Part shown: piece after piece, positions 24,816 through 33,016 of the stretch
Numbering within the stretch: the first letter of the stretch is position 1
How the letters are laid out: every line of letters begins with the position of its first letter
Source of the DNA: Nitrososphaera sp. AFS
GTDB lineage: Archaea > Thermoproteota > Nitrososphaeria > Nitrososphaerales > Nitrososphaeraceae
NCBI RefSeq assembly: GCF_009898475.1
Contig: NZ_QURE01000008.1
Coordinates: 34,004-71,192, forward strand
Direction of reading: 5' to 3'
DNA: 37,189 nucleotides
The notes under the pieces: model-generated
Databases searched by the model: none
Told to the model about the DNA's origin: nothing
The model's input: only the letters and a program-made list of their open reading frames with translations
Translations under genes and position numbers: made by a program

Positions 24816-25505
24816 ATGGCAGAACGGTATGGCAAAAAGTATAAGAAAAAGATTAAAATTGAAGGCCAAAGTCATCTGAACGAAAATAAAGAGTTAGTTC
24901 TCATAGTATGCCTTACTGGGATGCCTGGTTCTGGCAAATCCACAGTAGCCAAATTTTTGGAGGAATATGGTTTATTCCTAGTTACGATGGGTGATGTAGT
25001 ACGTGAAGAGGCGAAACAAAGTCACATAGAACTTACTGACACTAATTTGGGCAATCTAATGGTGAAAATGAGGGATGATAGTGGCCCAGGAGCAATTGCC
25101 CATTTGATAAAGGGGAAAATTGAAAGAATCAAAATGAAATTTAAAACCAATAATTTTGTAGTAGATGGAATACGAAGCTTATCAGAAGTTGAGATACTAA
25201 GAACCGCTGGATCAGTTAGATTACTTTCTATTCATGCTTCTACTAAGATAAGATTTGAACATCTAAAGAGAAGGGCTAGGGATGACGCACCATTGACAAT
25301 TGAGGATTTTGATAACCGTGACAAACGTGAGCTCTCAGTGGGCATAAGTGAAGCAATTGCATTATCTGATGAGGTGCTCTCAAATAACAGCTTGACGATT
25401 AGTGAGCTGAAGCGAATATCTATTGGTATAGTTGCGCAATGGGTCAAACTACACTACAGTAACCGCAAAAAATACACATCTAAAGCTGGGGGAACGCACC
25501 ACTGA
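24816..25505 (+). CDS. P-loop nucleotide kinase-like protein (UPF0200 / dephospho-CoA-kinase-like)
   Basis: 229 residues from the ATG at 24816. A lysine-rich leader of about 25 residues precedes the Walker A GMPGSGKST. Then come MGDVVREEAK, a lid-like region and the strand FVVDGIRSLSEVEIL, the pattern of archaeal UPF0200 proteins related to adenylate and dephospho-CoA kinases. The lid has RRARDDAP with phosphate-binding arginines. The frame is open back to 24456, but that part runs antisense to thpR and has no family match. A TATA-like ATTTAATAAATT near 24776 would place transcription start near 24802, where an in-frame TTG (24801) is an alternative start. Substrate unknown. The UPF0201 gene overlaps its stop. 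Confidence 0.82.
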   Translation: MAERYGKKYKKKIKIEGQSHLNENKELVLIVCLTGMPGSGKSTVAKFLEEYGLFLVTMGDVVREEAKQSHIELTDTNLGNLMVKMRDDSGPGAIAHLIKGKIERIKMKFKTNNFVVDGIRSLSEVEILRTAGSVRLLSIHASTKIRFEHLKRRARDDAPLTIEDFDNRDKRELSVGISEAIALSDEVLSNNSLTISELKRISIGIVAQWVKLHYSNRKKYTSKAGGTHH

Positions 25506-25903
25506 AAAAGCCTCCTATTACATCTACTGTTGAGATAAAGATTGTGGCCTCGGTTAAACCATCTGAGTCCTCTGAGAAAGTTACAATAGCCATAGCTAAC
25601 ATGATCGATTGTTCGCCCGAGTTCAGATATGGAAGCATGGTTGTTGGCAAATCCTATAATACAGAGTCATTACGTACAATTTATGAGCAGGTTAGGTCAA
25701 GATCTGCCATGGGAGTTCTAAGGCGAGTCTTAAACTATAATCGATTAGGAAATACCACGCACTTCTTACTAAACAAGCAAGCTGCTTATGCTGGCACTGT
25801 TGTGGTAATCGACGACGAGCAAGAATCCCCTCTCGGTCCAATTAGGGTAACGCTAAACTGTCTTGAGATGGATTGCATTATTGAATGGTTAGTACCTATA
25901 TGA
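25502..25903 (+). CDS. UPF0201-family protein (predicted RNA-binding), likely CTG start
   Basis: The family core is clear: VEIKIVASVKPSESSEKV, NRLGNTTHFLLNKQAAYAG and SPLGPIRVTL. The first GTG (25544) would delete the VEIKI strand, which belongs to the conserved fold. No ATG, GTG or TTG lies between an upstream stop (25481) and that GTG. A CTG at 25502, overlapping the previous stop as CTGA and sitting 8 nt after a purine-rich GGGGGA (25488-25493), gives 133 residues with the whole domain. Either CTG initiates, or ATT does. Archaeal UPF0201 proteins have unknown biochemical roles. It is translationally coupled to the P-loop kinase gene, a pairing reported in other archaea as far as I recall. 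Confidence 0.72.
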   Translation: MKKPPITSTVEIKIVASVKPSESSEKVTIAIANMIDCSPEFRYGSMVVGKSYNTESLRTIYEQVRSRSAMGVLRRVLNYNRLGNTTHFLLNKQAAYAGTVVVIDDEQESPLGPIRVTLNCLEMDCIIEWLVPI

Positions 25904-26810
25904 CTTAAGTATGCTGGCCGTGGATTCCATGGGATCGTTCTTCAGATTACGATGTGAGGTCCTTCTTGTTCGATCTAGCTTAAATTCTATAATTTTAAAC
26001 TAAATACGGCTCTTCGAGAATCAGATTTAGAATATTGTTGTTAGGACAACTATGAAAGATGTCTTCATTTCTGAGACAGATAGGAACCTCCTTCTCACCA
26101 AGCCCTTAAATCAGGATTTTTGAAACCATTTGAGCAGATAATATGGAGAATGACAGCAATAAACAGATAAAGCCAATAATTTGACATTTAAGATGTGCAT
26201 AATTTGCCGTCATAATATCCCAATAATATCAATTCTGATTGAAAACCATTTTTGAAGTTCAATTAAACTAGAGATGTAGTTATGTATATAATACGACAGC
26301 CAGTGTTAATCGACAAATGCACTAGTCTCAATATTATCCATACAGGTAAGACCTCTGACACCACAGGTTGAATCCAACATTTGAGCTGTAATTGACGTTC
26401 AGTGGTACAAATAATCCCTACTAATGTAGCACATCCTACTACTTGTTCTGACTCTTTTCCAGACAACGTAAACTCAATCAGTTAACATTATCTCAATTCA
26501 GGTGGGAGTGGAAATATTGAATTCCCTGTTGCTGAGGCTAGTCATGTCAAAAGATTAGTTCAATTAAAGAGGGCTGTACTCAATGGAAACCAGAGGCTAT
26601 GGGCCAAATGATCAACCCCTTGACTTGTTTTATACGATTAGCCGGTGGACAATAGTACTGATAATATCAAATCTCTACAGATCATTTAAAGCGCTACTAA
26701 ACCACTGTTACGAATTTGCCCTTCGGTTAATATAACATTAAATAATATGACACATTGGCCCACCATTTACGCATGCGCTATTCCTGGATACTATCTATTC
26801 ATCCAAGGAC

Positions 26811-26820
26811 TTTATATAAA
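26811..26820 (+). promoter_or_regulatory. Orphan TATA box
   Basis: TTTATATAAA is among the best TATA elements in the window. An ATG at 26843, 27 nt from its centre, opens a 21-codon frame ending at 26908. It may drive a leaderless micro-ORF, a small RNA, or a long leader for spt5. Confidence 0.4.
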
Positions 26821-27011
26821 AGGACTAATTATTACTGCTTTTATGATTTTAGCGTCTCGCTCAGGTTTAATAGCTTTTTCTTGCCCTTCTATTTTCTTTG
26901 CGATATAAAGTATCCGGCTGCTAGGTTGTTACACTCTTTACGAAATAAAGTCTCATCTTGGTGTACGATTACCACCAAACCATTGTCCGATTGTAAAATT
27001 ACATGAAGTAA

Positions 27012-27022
27012 ATTTATTAAAT
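27012..27022 (+). promoter_or_regulatory. TATA box of spt5
   Basis: ATTTATTAAAT is centred near 27017. It predicts transcription start near 27043 and a short leader of about 13 nt before the ATG at 27056. No Shine-Dalgarno sequence is obvious in that leader. Confidence 0.5.
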
Positions 27023-27055
27023 CCGAAATACTAATTTTCATTTAGTTGAAAAATT

Positions 27056-27721
27056 ATGGCCCGGAGTCTTAGAGGGAATGAAGATCTTGAGAGAGATGAT
27101 GACCTTGATGATTACTCTGACGAGAATTTAGATAGGAAACCTTCAAAGGATGAATTGAATTCGCCTTCACCATATTCTCAACAAGCCTCTTCTGCTCAAT
27201 CTGGTGATGAAGACGAGGTCTCGACTTCAGGATCAGCGAATAAGCAAGATAACCAAGGGTCTGAACCAAGAACTAATTTAGACTCAAAGTTCTTCGCTGT
27301 AAGGACTGCAGGTGGACAAGAGAACATAGTGGCAAATATCATACAGAATAGAATTAATGCGAAAAAAATTGGGATTCATTCGATCCTCATACTTGACAAT
27401 TTTAAGGGTTACATTATTGTGGAGGCGCCCGATTCAAATATTGCTTATGAAGCTTTAGCGGGAGTTCGTCATGTCAGAGGCCAGATTCGTGGAGAATTAC
27501 CTTTCAAAGATATAGAAGGCTACCTCGTCAAGAAGCCTGTAGTGTCCGATCTTGGTATTGATGACACGGTAGAAATTATTGGTGGGCCCTTTAAAGCCAT
27601 GAAAGCAAAAATTACCAGGGTGGACTATGAAAAGCAGGAAGCGACAGTGGTGTTACTTGATTCTCCATACCAGATACCAGTGACGGTGGATGCAAATTAT
27701 TTGAAAAAGGTAACGCACTAA
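27056..27721 (+). CDS. spt5: Transcription elongation factor Spt5 with an acidic N-terminal tail
   Basis: 221 residues; typical archaeal Spt5 has about 150. The NGN domain starts near residue 77 (KFFAVRTAGGQEN) and binds the RNA polymerase clamp, usually with Spt4. The KOW domain near 166-221 includes DTVEIIGGPFKAMKAKI. The extra first 75 residues are acidic and low complexity: ERDDDLDDYSDENLD, then Ser/Gln/Asp runs. Eukaryotic Spt5 also begins with an acidic region, so this resembles the eukaryotic layout. The ATG at 27056 is the first in frame after the promoter and no ATG lies at the NGN border, so the tail is probably real. uL11 follows 115 nt downstream with its own promoter. Confidence 0.93.
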   Translation: MARSLRGNEDLERDDDLDDYSDENLDRKPSKDELNSPSPYSQQASSAQSGDEDEVSTSGSANKQDNQGSEPRTNLDSKFFAVRTAGGQENIVANIIQNRINAKKIGIHSILILDNFKGYIIVEAPDSNIAYEALAGVRHVRGQIRGELPFKDIEGYLVKKPVVSDLGIDDTVEIIGGPFKAMKAKITRVDYEKQEATVVLLDSPYQIPVTVDANYLKKVTH

Positions 27722-27805
27722 GTACGATCTTTGCAGGAAGCTTTTTAGAGATGTTGAATCGCCAGTCACCCTAAGCACTTAGAACCTTCAGCATATACGA
27801 CTGAC

Positions 27806-27816
27806 GTTTATATTTC
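27806..27816 (+). promoter_or_regulatory. TATA box of the uL11 gene
   Basis: GTTTATATTTC is centred near 27811, 26 nt before the ATG at 27837. The uL11 mRNA should therefore be leaderless and transcribed independently of spt5. Confidence 0.55.
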
Positions 27817-27836
27817 AGTTCTAATTTTGTCAAACT

Positions 27837-28319
27837 ATGGCAGATACAAAAACCATTTCTGCATTAGTTAACGGGGGTGAAGCAAGTGCAGGTCCACCGC
27901 TAGGCCCTGCTTTGGGTCCCATCGGTGTGAACATATTACAAGTTGTAAATACAATCAATGAGAAAACTAAGGATTTTCCAGGGATGAAGGTCCCTGTAAA
28001 AATTGAGGTTGACACATCCACAAAGAAATTCAACGTAGAAGTGGGAATTCCTCCGACCGCTGCATTGGTATTAAAGGAATCAGGAGCATCCAAGGGTTCA
28101 GGGACTGCCGGTACGGATCATTCTGGGAATATACCCATGGAAACTGCGATTAAAATAGCCAAGATGAAGATTGAGAGTTCGTATGCAAGCAATTTGCTTG
28201 GAGCAGTAAAAGAGGTGATAGGAACCTGTCTTAGTATTGGGATGAGGGTTGAAGACAAACCTGCAAAAGAATTGTATGCAGAGCTAGCAAGCGGAAAGTA
28301 TGATGAATTATTAAAATGA
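27837..28319 (+). CDS. rpl11: Large ribosomal subunit protein uL11
   Basis: 160 residues, standard for archaea. uL11 builds the GTPase-associated centre with 23S rRNA and the stalk. The N-terminal motif GPPLGPALGPIGVNI is complete, followed by the KFNVEVGIPPTAALV strand and the C-terminal rRNA-binding domain (KIAKMKIESSYASNLLGAVK, then GTCLSIGMRVE). It lies after spt5, a gene order shared with many archaea, but the usual uL1-uL10-P1 genes do not follow; a thermosome gene does. The frame is intact, unlike uS11 in this window. Confidence 0.97.
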   Translation: MADTKTISALVNGGEASAGPPLGPALGPIGVNILQVVNTINEKTKDFPGMKVPVKIEVDTSTKKFNVEVGIPPTAALVLKESGASKGSGTAGTDHSGNIPMETAIKIAKMKIESSYASNLLGAVKEVIGTCLSIGMRVEDKPAKELYAELASGKYDELLK

Positions 28320-28490
28320 CCTACACCACATGTAACTTGTAACCAGTCTTAGATTCACGCTTGAGATTCAACTACATATTGGTAACTAAAGATTCTTGGC
28401 TTTTCTCAAAGAAATGCAGTAGCGAAGTTTGAGTAAGTTTAAAATATCCCAAATTGTGCCATAATTTACAAATTTTAGAGGAATATGGAT

Positions 28491-30149
28491 ATGGCTACAG
28501 TTCAACAAGGATCAGCTGGTGGAATGCCAGTACTAATTTTGAAGGAAGGAGCGACTCAGACAAAAGGCAGAGACGCCCAAAAAAATAACATCACCGCTGC
28601 TAAGTTAATTGCAGAAGTGGTGAGGACAAGCCTCGGTCCGAGAGGAATGGACAAAATGTTAGTCGATACCCTCGGTGACGTGACGATTACAAACGACGGC
28701 GCCACAATTTTGAAGGAGATTGATGTACAGCACCCTGCCGCCAAGATGATGGTTGAGATAAGCAAGGCAACAGATAACGAGGTAGGAGACGGTACTTCCT
28801 CTGTGGTAATATTAGCTGGTGCCTTGATAGAAAGGGCCGAAGAGCTCATCGGAAAAGACGTTCATCCAACCATCATTGTTGATGGCTATCGGAAGAGCGC
28901 TTTGAAAGCGATAGAGACGCTCAACAGCATGGGTATGAAGATTAGAGATAATGAAAAAGAAGATTTGATAAAAATAGCGAAGACATCTATGCAAACCAAG
29001 CTTGTGTCAAGGGAATCCGCACAAATAGCAGAGCTAGTTGTTAATGCCTGCTTACAAGTTTCTGACAAAGCAGATTCGGTATCAAAGATAGACATCGATG
29101 ACATCAAAGTAGAGAAAAAGGCTGGTGGCTCATTGCATGATACTAAATTGATTAAAGGAATTGTTCTAGATAAAGAGGTGGTCCATGGAGGAATGCCAAA
29201 GAGGATTGAAAGAGCAAAAATAGCTCTCATTAACTCTGCTCTCGAGATAGAAAAGACGGAGTTTGATGCAAAGATAAACATTAGTTCGCCGGATCAGATG
29301 AATTTGTTTTTGGAAGAAGAGAACAAAATGCTCAAGAATATGGTAGACAAGATAACAGCAACCGGTGCTAATGTAATTGTTTGCCAGAAGGGAATAGACG
29401 ATATTGCTCAACATTACCTTGCCAAAGCAGAGATCTTGGCAGTTAGAAGAGCCAAGGAGAGTGACATGTCAAAGTTGGCCAAAGCAACAGGTGCTCGCGT
29501 GGTGAGCAATCTTGATGACTTGACATCGAGGGATTTGGGCTCTGCGGATCTAGTAGAAGAACGGAAGATTGAAACAGACAAATGGGTTTTTGTCGAGGGT
29601 TGCAAGAACCCAAAAGCTGTAACTTTACTTATTAGAGGTGGATCTCAAAGAGTTGTTGATGAGGCAGACAGATCAGTTCATGACGCACTAATGGTCATAA
29701 AAGATGTTTTGGAAAGACCAGTTATAGTTGCGGGAGGCGGTTCGCCGGAGGCATACACTGCAGCAAAGTTAAGAGATTGGGTAAGTACCTTGACCGGTAG
29801 GGAACAATTGGCTGCAGAAAAATTTGCAGAATCCTTAGAAGTAATTCCATTGACGCTGGCTGAAAACGCTGGCATGGATCCAATTGACACTCTCACTGAT
29901 TTACGATCAAAGCAAAGTAAAGGTTCAAAGTGGACAGGAATAGACGTAAGAAACGGCAAAATTGCAGATATTTCTAAGTTGGAAGTTTTCGAACCACTCG
30001 TAGTGAAGGAGCAAATCATTAAATCCGCGACTGAAGTTGCATCGATGATTCTAAGAATCGACGACGTAATAGCCTCAGGCAAATCTGGCGGCCCGCCAGG
30101 AGGCGGAGGTATGCCACCTGGAGGAATGGGCGGCATGGGTGACATGTAA
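28491..30149 (+). CDS. ths: Thermosome subunit (group II chaperonin)
   Basis: 552 residues from the ATG at 28491. It is the subunit of the double-ring ATP-driven folding machine of the archaeal cytosol. Signatures seen: [28 protein letters not shown] and [16 protein letters not shown] with the catalytic Asp in the equatorial domain. The helical-protrusion apical domain and a Gly/Met-rich tail ([16 protein letters not shown]) are also present. An earlier ATG at 28485 is only 2 nt after GAGGA (28478-28482), whereas 28491 is 8 nt after it, so the second ATG is preferred. A TATA-like TTTAAAATATCC sits at 28438-28449. One gene only here; partner subunits would be elsewhere. Confidence 0.97.
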   Translation: MATVQQGSAGGMPVLILKEGATQTKGRDAQKNNITAAKLIAEVVRTSLGPRGMDKMLVDTLGDVTITNDGATILKEIDVQHPAAKMMVEISKATDNEVGDGTSSVVILAGALIERAEELIGKDVHPTIIVDGYRKSALKAIETLNSMGMKIRDNEKEDLIKIAKTSMQTKLVSRESAQIAELVVNACLQVSDKADSVSKIDIDDIKVEKKAGGSLHDTKLIKGIVLDKEVVHGGMPKRIERAKIALINSALEIEKTEFDAKINISSPDQMNLFLEEENKMLKNMVDKITATGANVIVCQKGIDDIAQHYLAKAEILAVRRAKESDMSKLAKATGARVVSNLDDLTSRDLGSADLVEERKIETDKWVFVEGCKNPKAVTLLIRGGSQRVVDEADRSVHDALMVIKDVLERPVIVAGGGSPEAYTAAKLRDWVSTLTGREQLAAEKFAESLEVIPLTLAENAGMDPIDTLTDLRSKQSKGSKWTGIDVRNGKIADISKLEVFEPLVVKEQIIKSATEVASMILRIDDVIASGKSGGPPGGGGMPPGGMGGMGDM

Positions 30150-30686
30150 GACTGGATTCAAACTGAGCAAATCTTTAATCCACCATTTTTGATTGGATAC
30201 TATTATTTTTTCCGAATAGTATAGTCCTGATTGACTGTTTATCTATTCATCGCCTTTGAAATGAATAGTTTTAACTAGATAGTTAACTTTGGTAAAATGA
30301 ATAGACCACTGGAATGCTAGGCTCAGGTGAAGGTATCACCGACCCCTGCACGAGTCTTTTTACGCTGAGTTGTCATCGAATAAAGATATTTAATTTATGA
30401 TTAGAAATACTTCTTTTGATTGGATAATTTGTTATAAATATGTGAACACAGGAGGATTTCAGATTCCCACCTATTAATCTGATCTAAAGGAACTATCAAC
30501 TAAAAGTGCTTAATACCGGGCAGCTATAATAGAATATGAGTGAAGGGAAGATGTACAGCTTTCGTGGTGAATCTAACAATCTAGTATAGACCAACTGTGA
30601 CATATGAAAATTGCTTGGCAAAATTATTTAGCCAATTCTCACAATTGCCAGCAAACCTTTTTATAGAAATATTCTGCGGGTAGGTT
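30150..30686. other. Spacer after the thermosome gene (about 0.5 kb)
   Basis: No ORF. It contains the hairpin listed at 30197-30222, a small hairpin GGTGA-5nt-TCACC near 30326-30340, and at its right end a TATA-like CTTTTTATAG that fits a leaderless start at 30687. Nothing else is supportable. Confidence 0.4.
30197..30222 (+). terminator. Hairpin with U-rich loop downstream of the thermosome gene
   Basis: ATACTATT and AATAGTAT form a perfect 8-bp stem around a T-rich 10-nt loop, 48 nt after the stop. Archaeal termination relies mainly on U-runs, which the loop offers. It could act as a terminator or as an mRNA 3'-end stabiliser. Confidence 0.4.
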
Positions 30687-31025
30687 ATGTTTCCACACAT
30701 CAATATAGGTCAATCAGCTCTTATTGTTGCTGTCGTCTACATAATAGTATTTTTCCTGCTTGGATCAGGTGTCTTCAATTCAATTATAGAAGGACCAAAC
30801 CAAGGATCAACTACCTTCATTGTCCCATCTAGATCTGTTCAGACGATAGGGGAAACTATCGTGACAACAATGATTCTGTTTATAGGGATGGCAGGAACCT
30901 TTCTCTTATACAGATCCGGAAAAACTGCAAATCCAAAAACGCAGGGAGGTTTGTTGGCAGCAGGCTTCACTATTATAGGTATAGCATTAATACTTGGCTT
31001 CAGATTAGTAAATATTAAGGCCTAA
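30687..31025 (+). CDS. Small membrane protein, three predicted TM helices
   Basis: 112 residues. Helices at about 9-28 (ALIVAVVYIIVFFLLGSG), 57-74 (IVTTMILFIGMAGTFLLY) and 86-106 (GLLAAGFTIIGIALILGF). The loop between helices 1 and 2 (IIEGPNQGSTTFIVPSRS) and the basic RSGKTANPKTQ segment set a topology with the latter inside. A TATA-like element 25 nt upstream indicates a leaderless gene. I recognise no family; size and style match the many small membrane proteins found in ammonia-oxidising archaea. Confidence 0.62.
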   Translation: MFPHINIGQSALIVAVVYIIVFFLLGSGVFNSIIEGPNQGSTTFIVPSRSVQTIGETIVTTMILFIGMAGTFLLYRSGKTANPKTQGGLLAAGFTIIGIALILGFRLVNIKA

Positions 31026-31718
31026 CTACATCAAGTCACTCAACGATAATACATCAGTCTTGACACTTATTGCTTAACAATCTTCATACCAGAAACAGCT
31101 AGGCAAGAGCATGGCGATCAGACCTAATGGCCCAAAGCGAGAGAATTTGGTGATGGAAGTCATCCATGGGCTTGATGGTTTCATCAGCCTGAGATCAGTG
31201 GGGACTCGGAGCCTTTAGCTAACGTGACTATTACTAACAAGAGGGTATAAGCTGTAATAAGATACCCGAGATTGCAAAGACAACATCAGAATATCAACGG
31301 GATAGTTCGCCAGATCCAGAGATATCACCCAAAGAGGCATCATAGAGTTATCTGACTTCCCCAGGTACGAATATTGGAATCGCCAGTCAAGCTTCAATTG
31401 GAATAGTCGAAATGACTTCTTAGAAGGGGAGACAGGCGGACTAATAATATTTGTTGGGTAGCCAACCCTTGTTAGAACGTTTTTATGCGAGTTCACCTGA
31501 GGACGATCTGTGCGAGTCATGTTTTTATTTCACCTGAAACTGACAGCTGCTGTTGGGCTGAGTTGCACCTGAGATCTTAATTTGATCTGAGGACTTGTTA
31601 AGAATTGGAATTGTTCCAGCAGAAATTAAAGTATCTGTGATTTTTGTAATAAAATCTCAAAAGTTATAGCAGCCAATTAGAAAAACATAAAATGTTGTAC
31701 GTATAAATGATATTCATA
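31026..31718. other. Long gene-free spacer (about 0.7 kb) with three spaced CACCTGA copies
   Basis: No convincing gene. A minus-strand frame across 31215-31520 (101 codons) has a Ser/Tyr/Leu-rich composition without family features, and I treat it as chance. CACCTGA recurs at 31494, 31531 and 31566, about 36 nt apart. Base composition is slightly more GC-rich than other spacers, so a decayed gene or structured RNA is possible but unsupported. Confidence 0.35.
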
Positions 31719-32096
31719 ATGAGACACACTTATCTCTTCGCTGCTATTGGAGGAGCAGCTGTAATTATCACAATATTCTTGTTGTTTTCTGTTTTTGCAG
31801 TAGCAACACAGGACTATGCAGTAAGTGTCGATCCAATCAAGGATAATCAATATCTTTTTAACACGGCAAGAGTAACAGTAGCAAATACTGGAAGACTTCC
31901 CTTGACGAATATCGTGGTTAATTATGGTAATAACTCTGCCGATAAATTGGCCATATTGTCGCCTGGGGACAGGGTGCTTCTATCGCCACCGGATAATTCA
32001 TCGCTCAAGTCAGTGACTGTAACTGCGGATCACGGGATAGCAGTCACTAAAGATTATCGGACACCTTTGAAAATTCCTGGCATGATGGGATCATAA
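31719..32096 (+). CDS. Membrane-anchored extracellular beta-sandwich protein
   Basis: 125 residues from the ATG at 31719; an ATG at 31707 would lie too close to the TATA-like ACATAAAATG (centre about 31688). One N-terminal membrane helix (about 5-28, LFAAIGGAAVIITIFLLF) acts as anchor or signal. The outside domain reads as an Ig-like/CARDB-like sandwich: FNTARVTVANTGRLPLTNIVVNYG split as strands, then ILSPGDRVLLSPP and a final strand set. Such domains often mediate adhesion or protein contact. No catalytic motif. It is probably monocistronic; the function is not assignable. Confidence 0.62.
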   Translation: MRHTYLFAAIGGAAVIITIFLLFSVFAVATQDYAVSVDPIKDNQYLFNTARVTVANTGRLPLTNIVVNYGNNSADKLAILSPGDRVLLSPPDNSSLKSVTVTADHGIAVTKDYRTPLKIPGMMGS

Positions 32097-32290
32097 AAAT
32101 ATTAAGCATAGAAAGAATTAGAAATTAAAATATAGTTTCGATGTGTTGATTTTGATCTTCGATGGCATAAATGAAGCCTAAGCTGGTCCTGATTGAAGTA
32201 ATTTGTTTATAAGTTATCTGTTCTATTTCACTCTCCTTTAGCACACTGGAACAATGAAAAACTACTTTAAAAAATAAGTAAATACAACAA

Positions 32291-33016
32291 TTAGAGCTTT
32301 ATTCCATAATCATTAAAGATAAGCGTCTCTTTAGGTCTACTAGGGTGTTCTGTTATTCTTAGAGACAGGTCACTTTCGTTAATCATTTCCACAAAGAATG
32401 TAACAATGCTTTTCCTTCCCAGAAGTCTATTACTGGCAGGTATCTGGATCCAGTTTACATGTTTCTTATAACGAAGCATACTAGTCGCTAAGATTGGAAC
32501 ATGCGATTCCGAACCAAGCTTAACAAGCAACATGAGAAATACTGATAGCAAATGATTGACACTACTAAGCCCATGTCCAGTCTCGATACTGATTTTATCG
32601 TAATATAGGTTAAAAAAGGAATTTAAAGAATCAACAATGACAAGAGCGGATTCTGACATCGAGTCTAAAACGTGACTCAGTATTGATTCGAAACTGCCTA
32701 TAACTGGCATATAGATGCGAAGGTTTTTGTGAATATCTTCCATGGTCTGAGTAGCGAATATATCTTTGTTTTCGACTGGAACAAAGATCAACTCTCTTAG
32801 TATCAATCCGCCTTTTACAAAAGCGCTGAAAGTACTATCCAAATCTATGTAAACCACTCTTTTTACCGGATCAGGAGTTTGGATATGGTCTCGAGTCTGC
32901 ATATGTAGGCAACAATTACTAACAAGTGTTGAAGTGCAACAAAGTTTTGCATAAGGGTCATTAAAAATAAGAGCATTCAATCCCTTCGGACTTAGAATTT
33001 CGAATACATTACCCAT
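32291..33016 (-). CDS. RecA/RadB-fold protein lacking a Walker A motif
   Basis: 241 residues. The order of elements resembles RadB/KaiC-type RecA ATPases: a first strand-loop-helix (GLNALIFNDPYAKLC), a strand VVYIDLDSTF after which RadA has its catalytic glutamate region, the Walker B strand ALVIVDSLNSFF, and a later strand VPILATSMLRYKK. The phosphate loop GxxxxGKT is absent; the matching segment reads NDPYAKLCCTST. ATP binding in the usual way is therefore unlikely, and a regulatory or partner role, as in RadA-associated paralogues, is possible. Four cysteines cluster at about 27-37. A TATA-like element lies about 28 nt upstream. Assignment is by pattern only. Confidence 0.6.
   Translation of the reverse strand: MGNVFEILSPKGLNALIFNDPYAKLCCTSTLVSNCCLHMQTRDHIQTPDPVKRVVYIDLDSTFSAFVKGGLILRELIFVPVENKDIFATQTMEDIHKNLRIYMPVIGSFESILSHVLDSMSESALVIVDSLNSFFNLYYDKISIETGHGLSSVNHLLSVFLMLLVKLGSESHVPILATSMLRYKKHVNWIQIPASNRLLGRKSIVTFFVEMINESDLSLRITEHPSRPKETLIFNDYGIKL

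Larger units (their letters stand above)
25904..27055. other. Long gene-free spacer (about 1.15 kb) before spt5
   Basis: No ORF with coding character. Two TTG-started frames (26263-26466 minus, 26755-27006 plus) show no family or composition support. An orphan TATA box lies at 26811 and the spt5 promoter at 27012-27022. In many archaea secE precedes spt5; I searched all frames here and found no SecE-like sequence. A non-coding RNA is possible but not identified. Confidence 0.4.

Noticed and set aside
26365-26382. GGTTGAATCCAAC, resembling a tRNA T arm
   Set aside because: No matching acceptor, D or anticodon arms are found on either side.
26263-26466. Minus-strand 67-codon frame with TTG start
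   Set aside because: Short, no TATA box at the right place and no recognisable domain.
26755-27006. 83-codon frame before spt5, considered as a possible SecE
   Set aside because: It lacks a SecE-like single membrane helix with the conserved basic region, and a strong TATA box lies inside it.
31149-31200. Possible C/D-box sRNA (GGTGATGG, then CCTGAG)
   Set aside because: Boxes C' and D' are missing or imperfect and the spacing is wrong.
31215-31520. Minus-strand 101-codon frame
   Set aside because: No family feature, no promoter at a suitable distance, and a composition like random AT-rich sequence.
31494-31572. CACCTGA copies as a mini CRISPR array
   Set aside because: The repeat unit is only 7 nt, there are three copies and no cas gene in the window.
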